Assembly (NCBI GenBank): GCA_013151965.1
Contig: JAADHF010000136.1
Coordinates: 1 to 34,799, forward strand
Source of the DNA: Spirochaetota bacterium
GTDB taxonomy: Bacteria; Spirochaetota; Spirochaetia; SZUA-6
Direction: 5' to 3'
Length of the DNA: 34,799 nucleotides
Shown here one piece after another: positions 16,941-25,279 of the stretch. Each line of letters starts with the position of its first letter. The first letter of the stretch is position 1. The translations under genes and the position numbers were made by a program. The notes beneath the pieces are model-generated. The model worked only from the letters and a program-made list of their open reading frames with translations, was not told the DNA's origin and did not search any database.

Positions 16941-17786
16941 TTACTGCAGCAGGTAATCCATACTTCGTTTAACATGAGTTTTAAGATCCTCTGCATTCAT
17001 CTTCTGAACTCTATCGGAAAAAGGTTCAAAGCTGATATCCTCAGCGCAGCCGGTATCGATTAGTGCTTTAACCTGTTCTTTTGTTTCAAGAATGTCTCTG
17101 GTACCGTTCGTTCCGGGCAGAATCCTGTGGTTGTCCGTTAAATTTTCTTTGGGGATTTGTTCGTCAACTGCGGAAACATGCAGTAATCCGATAAGCGATC
17201 TGTCGTACATTGTTAAAAGGTCGTTCATAGTATCCGGCCCGAGGTAGAAATGGAAGGTGTCGTGTACGATTCTGTAATTTGTACTGCCCGATTCCCGTAT
17301 CAGCTTCTGAGCAGTTAAAATGGATCTTAATGAACTTGTGGAAAATCCAAGGGGTTCGATATAACCCATAATGTTGTTATCTTCCAGGACATGTGAAAAT
17401 CCTTTTAATGTTTCAATTGCTGCCCTGTTTATTTCCTGTTCTTTTTGTATTTCAGGCGAATTGTTAGACGGACAGAATACAATTGCTCTGCATTTTATTT
17501 TATTTGCCGTTTTTATCAGAGTTTTCAGTTCATTAAGGTTATCGGTAAGAATTTCAGGCACATTAAAATTCTGCAGGGCATTTATGGTTATAATTTCTAC
17601 TTTTCTCTCTTCGAGAATTCCCATGATTTCATCCGGTGAATATGAATCCAGAACATCCTTTTCCGGAAGATCATTGCGTATTTCAATCTTCTGCAGTCCG
17701 ATTTCCGATGCAAGACGTATAAAATCAGGCAGAGATATATAAGGATAAATAATTCTATTTAAGGCAAACCTTTTCCTGTCCATCAT
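16941..17786 (-). CDS. TIM-barrel sugar phosphate isomerase/epimerase, IolI (inosose isomerase) type
   Basis: A 281-residue single-domain TIM barrel of the xylose isomerase-like/AP endonuclease family 2 group. Predicted metal ligands line up with those of Bacillus IolI: Glu144 (YIEPLG), Asp176 (VHDTFHFY), His203 (LLHVSAVD) and Glu254 (ISFEPF). IolI converts 2-keto-myo-inositol to 1-keto-D-chiro-inositol, letting D-chiro-inositol derivatives such as pinitol enter the inositol route. MocC of rhizopine catabolism and IolO/IolH are other TIM-barrel relatives. Here the gene is convergent with the IolC-type kinase and divergent from a LacI-type regulator. GGGAG lies about 7 bases before the ATG. 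The fold and metal site are clear; the exact substrate is inferred. Confidence 0.75.
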   Translation of the reverse strand: MMDRKRFALNRIIYPYISLPDFIRLASEIGLQKIEIRNDLPEKDVLDSYSPDEIMGILEERKVEIITINALQNFNVPEILTDNLNELKTLIKTANKIKCRAIVFCPSNNSPEIQKEQEINRAAIETLKGFSHVLEDNNIMGYIEPLGFSTSSLRSILTAQKLIRESGSTNYRIVHDTFHFYLGPDTMNDLLTMYDRSLIGLLHVSAVDEQIPKENLTDNHRILPGTNGTRDILETKEQVKALIDTGCAEDISFEPFSDRVQKMNAEDLKTHVKRSMDYLLQ

Positions 17787-17829
17787 AACTGACTCCCGAT
17801 TCTTTATTTATTTCCAAATTCTATAGAAA

Positions 17830-17858
17830 ACAGTAGAAGAATAAAAACAGAAAATCAA
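17830..17858 (-). promoter_or_regulatory. Promoter candidate for the isomerase gene
   Basis: On the minus strand TTGATT (17858-17853) and TACTGT (17835-17830) are 17 bases apart, about 45 bases before the isomerase start. The neighbourhood is strongly A/T-skewed, so the match is only moderately specific. Confidence 0.4.
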
Positions 17859-17970
17859 GAAAAATAAAAAAATAAACAGGCAGACACCCTGAGTATAAAC
17901 ATGTGCCGGTGTAAAAAAAAATAAAAAATGTTTCTTTTTTTTATAAAATGTTTACCATTATAAATGCATT

Positions 17971-19044
17971 ATGGCAAAAGTTACCGATCGAAATAAAGCA
18001 CCCAGGCAGAAAGATATAGCCTCATTACTGGGTATATCCCGCGGTTCGGTTGATAGGGCTCTTCATAACCGCAGCGGAATAAGCGAAAAGACAAAAAGCA
18101 GGATAATAAGAAAAGCAAAAGAACTGGGATATTCGCCGAACAAGATCGCGCAATTCCTTGTCACAAAAAAAAACCTTAATATTGCCATGATTACACCAAA
18201 CGATCCCCTGTGGAGCCGTGTAAAACAGGGCACACTATCCTTTTTATCGGAAATAGGCCGTTTTATGATAAAGACGAAATGGCATGTAACCAATGTCCAT
18301 AACCCGAATGAGCAGATTGAAATATTTAAAAAAGTTGTTAAAGAAAAATATGATGGTATTGCAATTGCACCTGCGGATCCTGATATACTTAAAAAATGGA
18401 TCGATAAATCTGCAAACCGGGGCATACCGGTTGTTACACTGAATACGGATTCTCCGTTAAGTAAGAGGATATGTTATATAGGACAAAACACATATATGGC
18501 CGGACGTATGGCCGGTGAATTGATGGTTAAATTCCTGCATGGCGAAAGCCCTATAATAATTATCACAGCTTTTAACAATGTGTTTGTGCATAAGACCCGC
18601 TTGAATGCTTTTAAAGAAATTATTAAATCGGATTATAAAAGTATAAATATTTCAGATGTTTTCGAAAATCATGATTCCAATGAGGAAACCTATACTATAA
18701 TAAAGGATATTTTTAAAAGAAAAAATGAGATTAAGGGAATATTTTTTACAACCGGAAATGGTCCTTTCGGTGCTGTAAAAGCTTTAAAAGAACTGGGTCT
18801 GGAACATGAAATAAAAATAGTTTGTTTTGATTTCTTTTCCGATACCATAAGGTTGTTAAAAGAAGGAATAGTTACAGCGGCAATAGGAGAAGATCCGTTT
18901 GGCCAGGGTTATTATGCAATTAAGGTCCTATATGAATATATTACAAACGGCAGCATACCTGAGGGCGGTGTAATCTACACAAAAACACATATAGGGATAG
19001 GGGAAAACATTGAAGTATTAACCAGGGAGAATATATATTTTTAA
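17971..19044 (+). CDS. LacI-family transcriptional regulator with an RbsB-like effector domain
   Basis: The 357-residue protein has a LacI helix-turn-helix (about 12-60: KDIASLLGISRGSVDRALHN, SGISEKTKSRIIRKAKELGY) and a periplasmic-binding effector domain closest to the ribose-binding type (Peripla_BP_4): IAPADPDILKKWID, GIPVVTLNTDSP, YIGQNTYMAGRMAGELM, IFFTTGNGPFGAVKAL, and AAIGEDPFGQGYYAIKVL. Such regulators bind a sugar or polyol related to the transported substrate. It precedes a transporter operon on the same strand and is divergent from the isomerase, so both are likely targets. No convincing ribosome-binding site is seen before the ATG; it may be weakly translated. An 18-bp palindrome downstream at 19220 is a candidate operator. 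Confidence 0.87.
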   Translation: MAKVTDRNKAPRQKDIASLLGISRGSVDRALHNRSGISEKTKSRIIRKAKELGYSPNKIAQFLVTKKNLNIAMITPNDPLWSRVKQGTLSFLSEIGRFMIKTKWHVTNVHNPNEQIEIFKKVVKEKYDGIAIAPADPDILKKWIDKSANRGIPVVTLNTDSPLSKRICYIGQNTYMAGRMAGELMVKFLHGESPIIIITAFNNVFVHKTRLNAFKEIIKSDYKSINISDVFENHDSNEETYTIIKDIFKRKNEIKGIFFTTGNGPFGAVKALKELGLEHEIKIVCFDFFSDTIRLLKEGIVTAAIGEDPFGQGYYAIKVLYEYITNGSIPEGGVIYTKTHIGIGENIEVLTRENIYF

Positions 19045-19173
19045 TACCGGGTATTGTTAAACCCAAACCCTGCTGTTAAATTACTGAATGAATAATTATA
19101 ATTTTTGGATATATTTTTAGATTCCTGAAAAATTATAAAAATGCATGCAATTTTGGTTAAATTAAAAAAATAC

Positions 19174-19202
19174 TTGATTTCTAAAGAATATGATGTTTAA
19201 AT
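19174..19202 (+). promoter_or_regulatory. Promoter candidate of the URO-D/transporter operon
   Basis: TTGATT (19174-19179) and TTAAAT (19197-19202) with a 17-base spacer. The following 18-bp palindrome starts 17 bases after the -10, a position suited to a roadblock operator. Confidence 0.4.
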
Positions 19203-19219
19203 GAAATAGTGCATTTAAA

Positions 19220-19237
19220 ACCGTGCATGTGCACGGT
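19220..19237 (+). promoter_or_regulatory. 18-bp palindrome, candidate LacI-family operator
   Basis: ACCGTGCA-TG-TGCACGGT: perfect 8-bp arms with a 2-base centre. It is GC-rich amid AT-rich sequence, lies just downstream of a promoter candidate, and is about 175 bases after a LacI-type regulator gene. LacI-family operators are usually even-length palindromes of this size. No second copy was noticed in the window. Confidence 0.5.
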
Positions 19238-19246
19238 ATCATATTT

Positions 19247-19263
19247 AGCTGTTTATAACAGCT
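19247..19263 (+). repeat. Second inverted repeat in the leader
   Basis: AGCTGTT-TAT-AACAGCT has 7-bp perfect arms and lies 9 bases after the 18-bp palindrome. It may form an RNA hairpin with a very small loop or serve as a second protein-binding site. Confidence 0.35.
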
Positions 19264-19455
19264 CTGGCAGGGAAAATGTTTCTAAAAAAAATAACATTTG
19301 TCTTAACCTCTTTTTGTAAAACCAATCGTAAATTAATAATAATACGGCAGAAATTACGGATACGGCTTTATAGAATAAACTGTAAAGAATTATTTATTAA
19401 TCGATGCAGTAAAAACACGGGCATTCATCCTTGTTTTTTATTAAAAACGTGGATC

Positions 19456-19471
19456 AGGCCATTTATGGCCT
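19456..19471 (+). promoter_or_regulatory. Small hairpin just upstream of the ribosome-binding site
   Basis: AGGCCAT and ATGGCCT form 7-bp arms around two bases, 13 bases before AAGGAGG of the binding-protein gene. The minimal loop means the inner pairs must open. It could modulate ribosome access or message stability. Confidence 0.3.
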
Positions 19472-19498
19472 TCCAAATATATTTTAAGGAGGGCTAAC

Positions 19499-20803
19499 AT
19501 GAATAGGTTAGCAAGAAATCTTTTAATAGCTCTGTTACTAATAGGGCTATTGGCAAGTGTTTTTGGAGGCGGGCAGCAGGAAAAGGCAAAAACTTCCGGA
19601 AAACTGGTTCTGGCAACCCTGAATTCTATCGAAGGTCAAACAACAAAGAAAGCACTAATAGAGTATGGTAAACTAAAGGGAATTAAAGTGGAATTCGTGG
19701 AAGCGCCGTATTCGAATCTCTTTGAAAAAGAAGTCCTGGATATGTCCAAAAAAACCGGACTTTACGACATCGTACTCCTGGATGATCCCTGGTTTACCCA
19801 GTATGCTGAGAATGGCTGGCTCACCGATCTGGGGCCGTTTTTTAAGAAGAGGGGAGAATCAGGTCTGTCGGATGATTTTATACCGACTTCAGCTGCGATA
19901 TGCCGTTATCCGTATAAAACAGGCAAGGTCTATGCCATGCCGTTTTTCGGTAATGCACAGATGTTTTTCTATCGAAAGGATCTTTTTGCAGACTACGGGC
20001 TAAACAGAGCACCTAAAACCTGGGACGAAGCATATTCCGTAATGAAAAAAATTACGGATGCGGGAAATGGTATTTACGGGTATGTTTTGCGCGGACAGCA
20101 GGGCAATCCTGTTGTAGCACAGTTTATGCCGGTATTCTGGTCCTTCGGCGGCCGTATGTTTAATGATGACAAGAGCATAGTACAGATTGATACCCCGGAA
20201 GCATTAACCGCACTTAACTTTTTTCTTAAATTAAAAGATGTTTCTCCTCCGGGGGCTGAAAGTTTTAACGCCCAGCAATTAGCTACTTATATGCTGCAGG
20301 GAAAAGCCGGATCCACAATTAACTGGCCTGCCTTTGTGCCGACCTTCGAGGATCCTAAGCAGTCCAAAGTCGTAGGTAAAATCGGATATTCACCGATACC
20401 TGCAGGTACGGTTAAAGGATCTTCGGAAATCGGACACTGGCTTGTGGCAATTCCGGAAGGTGCTAAAAACAAAGATTTGGCGTTTGATTTTATTCACTGG
20501 GCGACGTCGGCTAAGAATCAGAAGGATTATGCTTTAAAGATGGGTACACCGCCTACGAGAATTTCCGTTTTTACCGACCCGGAACTGACAAAAATGCCGA
20601 AATTCAAGTATTTTCTCGTACTTAAAGACTGCATAGCTAATTCGACTCCGCGGCCCAGAATATCTAACTGGAATGAAGTGGAAAATACCTTCGGTATTTA
20701 TCTGTCTAAAGCTGTTGCCGGAGAAATAACTCCCAAAGCAGCATTAGCAAAATCGCAGGTTGAAGTAGAGAAATTGATGAAAAAAGCCGGATACATAAAG
20801 TAG
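19499..20803 (+). CDS. ABC transporter extracellular solute-binding protein, family 1
   Basis: A 434-residue secreted protein: the signal peptide (NLLIALLLIGLLASVF) ends at GGGQQEKAK, a typical spirochaete mature start without a lipobox cysteine. The fold is a MalE-like type II binding protein: VLATLNSIEGQTTKKALIEYGK, YDIVLLDDPWFTQYAENGWL, VYAMPFFGNAQMFFYRKDLF, APKTWDEAYSVMKKIT, and the C-terminal LAFDFIHWATSAKNQ. AAGGAGG precedes the ATG. It is the first gene of an operon with a URO-D-family protein and two permeases, and a hairpin separates it from them. The ligand is probably a sugar, polyol or cyclitol; the URO-D neighbour suggests it may be methylated. Confidence 0.88.
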   Translation: MNRLARNLLIALLLIGLLASVFGGGQQEKAKTSGKLVLATLNSIEGQTTKKALIEYGKLKGIKVEFVEAPYSNLFEKEVLDMSKKTGLYDIVLLDDPWFTQYAENGWLTDLGPFFKKRGESGLSDDFIPTSAAICRYPYKTGKVYAMPFFGNAQMFFYRKDLFADYGLNRAPKTWDEAYSVMKKITDAGNGIYGYVLRGQQGNPVVAQFMPVFWSFGGRMFNDDKSIVQIDTPEALTALNFFLKLKDVSPPGAESFNAQQLATYMLQGKAGSTINWPAFVPTFEDPKQSKVVGKIGYSPIPAGTVKGSSEIGHWLVAIPEGAKNKDLAFDFIHWATSAKNQKDYALKMGTPPTRISVFTDPELTKMPKFKYFLVLKDCIANSTPRPRISNWNEVENTFGIYLSKAVAGEITPKAALAKSQVEVEKLMKKAGYIK

Positions 20804-20809
20804 TATCAT

Positions 20810-20850
20810 AACACTGGGGAGTGAAAACTTCCCAGTGTTGTATATTTTTT
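20810..20850 (+). terminator. Terminator-like hairpin between the binding-protein gene and the URO-D gene
   Basis: AACACTGGGGA (20810-20820) pairs with TTCCCAGTGTT (20829-20839), 11 bp including one G-T pair and an 8-base loop, followed within a few bases by TATATTTTTT. This is the most terminator-like of the three binding-protein hairpins. Partial read-through would give an excess of binding protein over membrane components. Confidence 0.75.
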
Positions 20851-20899
20851 CCTGCAAAGCTAATGTTTTTGTAATAATATATGGAAGTGGAGTTTATAA

Positions 20900-22027
20900 A
20901 TGATCACTGACCATAAATGGTCATCGAAGAAAAGGGTTCTAACGGCAATTAACTTAAAAGAACCGGACCGGGTGCCGGTATATATAACAGTAACTCCTCA
21001 GGTTGCTGTAAAACTCGGCGAATATTTGGGAATAAAAGATTACACTCATCCTGATTCCCCCCTTTCTGAAAATAGAATTTCTTACACCGAATTGTTAACG
21101 CATCTCGGCAATGATATCATCGGTATCGGGGCTCAGGCCCCCGAAAGTAATCCTACTGTGGAGATAGGAAACGGCATATATATGGATGAATGGAAGATTA
21201 AATACCGAAAAAGCGGTTATTATACCGAGATGATCGAACATCCGCTTTCTAAAGTCGAATCCGCAAGCGAAATTAATGACTTTGAATTCCCGGATCCTCA
21301 GGCTCCCGGCAGGTTCGCTAGTGCTGAGAGAATGGTTCAAAAATACGGCAGAAGTTATGCTGTATGCGGTGATGTGGAAACTACAATTTTTGAGACATCC
21401 TGGTATTTAGTCGGGATGGAAAAGTTTTTTATCGATTTGGCTATGAAAAAACCTTATATTTTTGCCCTTATGGATCACATTATGCAGTATAGTATAGGAG
21501 TTGCAAAAGAATTAATTAAGTTAGGGGCTGATATAATATGGCTCGGTGATGATTTCGGGTCTCAAAAGGGAATGATCATCTCTCCGGAACTATGGAGGGA
21601 AGTATTTAAAGAGAGGATGAAGTACATTATTGATGAACTTAAAGGAGAGAACCCCGGTATTAAAATTGCGTATCATTCGTGCGGATCGTATTTTCCTATT
21701 ATGAAAGATTTAATCGATGTGGGGGTAGATATTCTAAATGCCCTTCAGCCTAATGCAAAAGATATGGATATTAAAAGAATAAAAGATAACTTTGGTTCCA
21801 GGGCCTGTCTTTTCGGCGGCATCGATATTCAGAGGGTCGTGCCGTTCGGATCTTTAAAGGACCTGGAAAATGAAGTAAAAAGGGTTATAAATGCCGCTGC
21901 CGAAGGCGGCGGTTATATTCTGGCCGGAGCCCATAATCTTCAGCCCGATACCTCTGTGGAAAAGGTAATAAAACTGTTCGAATTCGCTATAAAGTATGGA
22001 AAATACCCGCTAAGGAGCATAGTATGA
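20900..22027 (+). CDS. Uroporphyrinogen decarboxylase (URO-D) superfamily protein, putative corrinoid-linked methyltransferase
   Basis: A 375-residue TIM-barrel protein of the superfamily containing heme enzyme HemE and the zinc methyltransferases MtaA/MtbA/MtsA. It opens with KKRVLTAINLKEPDRVPV, usual for the methyltransferase-like branch, and no heme genes are nearby. His259 and Cys261 (YHSCGSY) match the His-x-Cys zinc motif of MtaA/MtbA. The distal Cys of those enzymes appears replaced: the matching segment reads GYILAGAHNLQPDT (His345). It is placed between a binding-protein gene and the two permease genes, and its stop overlaps the first permease start by 4 bases, so it is fully part of the uptake operon. 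Demethylation of the imported compound onto a corrinoid protein is plausible, but this branch is poorly characterised. GGAG lies about 8 bases before the ATG. Confidence 0.78.
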   Translation: MITDHKWSSKKRVLTAINLKEPDRVPVYITVTPQVAVKLGEYLGIKDYTHPDSPLSENRISYTELLTHLGNDIIGIGAQAPESNPTVEIGNGIYMDEWKIKYRKSGYYTEMIEHPLSKVESASEINDFEFPDPQAPGRFASAERMVQKYGRSYAVCGDVETTIFETSWYLVGMEKFFIDLAMKKPYIFALMDHIMQYSIGVAKELIKLGADIIWLGDDFGSQKGMIISPELWREVFKERMKYIIDELKGENPGIKIAYHSCGSYFPIMKDLIDVGVDILNALQPNAKDMDIKRIKDNFGSRACLFGGIDIQRVVPFGSLKDLENEVKRVINAAAEGGGYILAGAHNLQPDTSVEKVIKLFEFAIKYGKYPLRSIV

Positions 22028-22917
22028 ACCTTAAGGCCTTATCGCGCTGGACCGAGAAAGAATTAAAATATTTACTTTTAGTTCCGACTATTCTCCTTCT
22101 CCTGATTCTTACCGTTTATCCGCTTATATTCGCTATAATAGCGAGTCTACATACGATTAATATACGAACCGGTGAAAGAAGTTTCGTCGGCTTAAAAAAT
22201 TTTATTCAGATTATTTCGGATAATCTCTTCTGGAATGCTCTTAAGAATACCGCAATATATTCGGGTGTCGGAGTTACTGTTGAATTTGCTTTTGGGCTGG
22301 GGCTGGCTCTTTTGCTTAATACCAGACTGGCAGGTCGAAATATATTTCGTGCACTGTTATTAACACCAATGATGCTTCCGCCTATTGTTGTTGCAGTGAT
22401 TTTTAAGATTATGTATATACCTGATTTCGGTGTTTTAAATTATCTTCTCGGTTTAATTGGAATAAAGGGAATGATATGGGAAGCAAGTGTAAAAACGGCA
22501 CTTTTCTCTTTGATTATTTTGGATATCTGGGAGTGGACTCCGTTTATGTTTTTAATTCTGCTTGCCGGTCTGCAGGCTATACCGACTGATCCGTACGAAG
22601 CTGCTATCGTGGATGGTGCCAATAAATTTCAAATATTTAAATTTATTACATGGCCGTTATTAATCCCGGCTGTCCTGATAGCCCTTTTATTAAGATTAAT
22701 GGATACATTGAGGATTTTTGACCAGGTTTTCATTATGACGGGAGGCGGGCCGGCTAATGCTACGGAAACGATAAGCTTATATATTTACAGACACGCATTC
22801 CGTTTCAGCAATATCGGTTATGCAACGGCGATGTCTTTTATTATGCTGATTATAACAGTAATCATAAGCAATGTTTTCATAAATCGTCTAAAAGCCGAGG
22901 AAGTGTTTACACTATGA
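22024..22917 (+). CDS. ABC sugar transporter permease, MalF/UgpA type
   Basis: A 297-residue membrane protein with six predicted helices. The EAA loop is YEAAIVDGANKFQIFKFITWPLL; FDQVFIMTGGGPANATETISLYIYRHAF is typical of MalF-like sugar permeases. It starts within the stop of the URO-D gene (ATGA) and its own stop overlaps the next permease start in the same way. No ATPase subunit is encoded alongside. Confidence 0.9.
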   Translation: MNLKALSRWTEKELKYLLLVPTILLLLILTVYPLIFAIIASLHTINIRTGERSFVGLKNFIQIISDNLFWNALKNTAIYSGVGVTVEFAFGLGLALLLNTRLAGRNIFRALLLTPMMLPPIVVAVIFKIMYIPDFGVLNYLLGLIGIKGMIWEASVKTALFSLIILDIWEWTPFMFLILLAGLQAIPTDPYEAAIVDGANKFQIFKFITWPLLIPAVLIALLLRLMDTLRIFDQVFIMTGGGPANATETISLYIYRHAFRFSNIGYATAMSFIMLIITVIISNVFINRLKAEEVFTL

Positions 22918-23735
22918 AATCAATCTTAAAATTAGTATTTGTAATTTTTATTACAATAATTGTTATCTTTCCCGTTATCTGGATAATCAGCACATCGATT
23001 AAGAATCCTATAGATATTTTTACCATACCACCGGAGTTGGTGCCTCCGAATATGACTATCGATCATTATTCGATCCTGTTTAATGAACTTGGTTTTCTGG
23101 AATATATACGAAATAGTATTATTGTTACCGTTTCGACTGTTATTGTATCTTTGTCGATAGGTATGCTTGCGGCGTATTCTCTTGCCAGGTTTAAATTACC
23201 GCATAATTTAAATTATCAGATTTCTTTCTGGGTATTATCTACGAGGATGTTTCCTCCTATTGTTACTATTATACCCTTATTTTCGATGTTAAGATTGTTT
23301 CATCTTATTAATTCAAGAACAGGGCTTATAATCGCTTATACTGCATTTAATCTGCCCTTTGCTGTCTGGATGATGCGCGGATTCTTTGCGGAAATACCGA
23401 AAGAGCTGGAAGATGCGGCCATGGTGGACGGATATTCGCGTATGGGTGCTTTCTGGAATATTATTGTTCCCATAGCAAGACCAGGGATTATAGCGACTGC
23501 AATTTTTATCTTAATAATGTCGTGGAATGAGTTCCTTTTTGCTTTAATCCTGGCACAAACGAAGGTTTCAGCTACGCTTCCTATCGGGGTAGCTTCGAAT
23601 GTAACGCAGTATCAAATACTGTGGGGGCGTCTGAGCGCTTCCGGAGTTATAGCAATGGCACCTGTATTGATTTTTGCCTTTTTAGTGCAGAAACACCTCG
23701 TCCGGGGAATGTCCATGGGCGCGATTAAAGGATAG
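22914..23735 (+). CDS. ABC sugar transporter permease, MalG type
   Basis: A 273-residue inner-membrane protein with the EAA loop EDAAMVDGYSRMGAFWNIIVPIARPG and the family C-terminus QKHLVRGMSMGAIKG. Forms a heterodimer with the preceding permease, with which it overlaps by 4 bases. Last gene of the plus-strand operon; the next gene is convergent, and the 49-base gap has no clear terminator. Confidence 0.9.
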   Translation: MKSILKLVFVIFITIIVIFPVIWIISTSIKNPIDIFTIPPELVPPNMTIDHYSILFNELGFLEYIRNSIIVTVSTVIVSLSIGMLAAYSLARFKLPHNLNYQISFWVLSTRMFPPIVTIIPLFSMLRLFHLINSRTGLIIAYTAFNLPFAVWMMRGFFAEIPKELEDAAMVDGYSRMGAFWNIIVPIARPGIIATAIFILIMSWNEFLFALILAQTKVSATLPIGVASNVTQYQILWGRLSASGVIAMAPVLIFAFLVQKHLVRGMSMGAIKG

Positions 23736-23784
23736 TATCCGGAAGATCATTTCGTACTTAAAACTTCTGCAGGCTGCTTTCTTT

Positions 23785-25269
23785 TTATTTATCGAGGAAT
23801 TCTTTTTCTGCAGCTCCCACAATTTTATCAAGTTCCCCGGCATATTCAGGATCGACCTTTACTGATTTTTCTTCAGCCAGAAGCTCCCTCCAGGCCGTGT
23901 CCGCTTTTTGGAGCATTTTTTCGTTACTTTCATTCGAGGATTCTTTCGGAGTGCCGTATGTCCTGTCCATGAACATAGGATCCCATAGTGCATCACGGAA
24001 ATGCTTCAATGTATGCTCATTTTCCAGGTAGGTTGATTTTTCACAAAATTCAAGGTCATTAATAAGGTCGGGACACAATGTTTCCTCATTTACTTCTATT
24101 CCCTGTGCAAATCTGTAAAGCGCCTTATTAATATCGAGATCGATCATGGCCTGCGTGGGAGAAAATACCGCTGCATTATCCAGAAGCCCTATTGGTAATG
24201 ATGAACTTACAGTGCATCCGAAGGCCATCTGACGGAAGGTCTTCATAAATGATGCCTGAATACCGGGACATTTTGCCTCCACATATCCGGCTTCGACATT
24301 AAATACAATGCCGTATTTGTATTTAAATAGCTGATGCAGCGCTGCATCGGTTAGAATAGCTGCGGGGGTGGAATAGCATATCTGAGTTGTCTTCATATCC
24401 ATCTCTGCGCTGATGCCTGTAGAATAATAATAGATATCCGGATCGATAAGAGTCGCGGCAGTAATACACCCCAGGATTTCAGCCGCTGCTACAACGACAC
24501 TTCCGGCCGGGGTAACGGGTGTGGTACCTCCCAGTATCGGCATCGAGGCAATATTAATAGGAAATTTATATTTGATTGCCTGCTCCATAACCTCACAGGA
24601 ACGTTTATCTATCTTTAGAGGAGAGGTCGTGCAATAGGCGTTGACAAATACCGGAGGCATTGTTTTAAGAACCTCTTTATTATTATCACAGGCAAGAGCT
24701 GCAAAATCAGCAAGGTATTTTACCTCACGCGCTGAGCTTGTACCAACCCAGCCGGGCTTCCTGGTGTTTAGAAGTAATATTCTTGTAGATTCGATTATTT
24801 CCATTCGGGGATCGAATTCGCTGCATACAAACGGCGCACAAACAGCTTTAACGGAAGGAATAGCATTACCAAGCCTGATCATATCAATCTGATCCTGAAT
24901 CGAGGGATCGCGGTAATTCCCTTCCTGATAATCATATATCTTCGTAGCCGCATGACCGTAATCGATTGTAAATTCATCAGGGAAGGCAACATCGTCTTCC
25001 GGAAGCTCTTTGCAAAAGGGATACCAGATGGATGACCGTACCATCTTATACCTGTCTCTCTGCCCTTCTATCTGCTTTTCTACGAGGTCAGGCCGAAACC
25101 AGGCGCGCTGCTTATTAAAGTCCACCCGGCATCCTGCGTCTGCCAGGGCATTTAACAGGAATTTGCCTCTTATCTGCAGTCCTGTTTTCTCGAGGACATG
25201 AAGCGCACCCTGGTGAAAACGCTCCATCTGAGACTTGTCGATCACTTTTAACATGCCTTTTAGAAACAT
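23785..25269 (-). CDS. MttB-family (trimethylamine methyltransferase-like) corrinoid methyltransferase, non-pyrrolysine
   Basis: A 494-residue protein of the MttB superfamily, TIM-barrel enzymes that move a methyl group from a methylated amine to a corrinoid protein. Family-like segments include HVLEKTGLQIRGKFLL, RAWFRPDLVEKQI, MPILGGTTPVTPAGSVVVAAAEILG (split by position), and GISAEMDMKTTQICYSTP. The frame is complete without an in-frame amber codon, so it is a non-pyrrolysine member like the glycine betaine, proline betaine, carnitine and gamma-butyrobetaine demethylases MtgB, MtpB, MtcB and MtyB. The start at 25269 has AAGGG 7 bases upstream. It lies 10 bases after a DegT aminotransferase gene and is surely cotranscribed with it. 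The corrinoid protein (MttC-like) and reactivase are not in the window. The substrate is unknown; a methylated amino-cyclitol is one guess from context. Confidence 0.85.
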   Translation of the reverse strand: MFLKGMLKVIDKSQMERFHQGALHVLEKTGLQIRGKFLLNALADAGCRVDFNKQRAWFRPDLVEKQIEGQRDRYKMVRSSIWYPFCKELPEDDVAFPDEFTIDYGHAATKIYDYQEGNYRDPSIQDQIDMIRLGNAIPSVKAVCAPFVCSEFDPRMEIIESTRILLLNTRKPGWVGTSSAREVKYLADFAALACDNNKEVLKTMPPVFVNAYCTTSPLKIDKRSCEVMEQAIKYKFPINIASMPILGGTTPVTPAGSVVVAAAEILGCITAATLIDPDIYYYSTGISAEMDMKTTQICYSTPAAILTDAALHQLFKYKYGIVFNVEAGYVEAKCPGIQASFMKTFRQMAFGCTVSSSLPIGLLDNAAVFSPTQAMIDLDINKALYRFAQGIEVNEETLCPDLINDLEFCEKSTYLENEHTLKHFRDALWDPMFMDRTYGTPKESSNESNEKMLQKADTAWRELLAEEKSVKVDPEYAGELDKIVGAAEKEFLDK

Positions 25270-25279
25270 AGAATATCCC

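Larger units (their letters stand above)
19045..19498 (+). other. 454-base leader region with promoter, palindromes and hairpin
   Basis: This stretch between the LacI-type regulator and the binding-protein gene contains a promoter candidate at 19174-19202, two adjacent inverted repeats (19220-19237, 19247-19263) and a hairpin (19456-19471) next to the ribosome-binding site AAGGAGG (19485-19491). The transcript would carry an untranslated leader of nearly 300 bases. A 73-codon frame (19276-19497) runs through it but looks like chance: Lys/Arg/Ile-rich, poor ribosome-binding site, no recognisable motif. Confidence 0.55.

Noticed and set aside
19276-19497. 73-codon frame in the leader before the second binding-protein gene, ending 1 base before its start
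   Set aside because: Lys/Arg/Ile-rich composition as expected from AT-rich DNA, weak ribosome-binding site, no family resemblance; it is better explained as untranslated leader.
23785-25269. Possible pyrrolysine (amber) codon in the MttB homologue
   Set aside because: The frame is complete to the expected family length without an in-frame TAG, so it is a non-pyrrolysine member.
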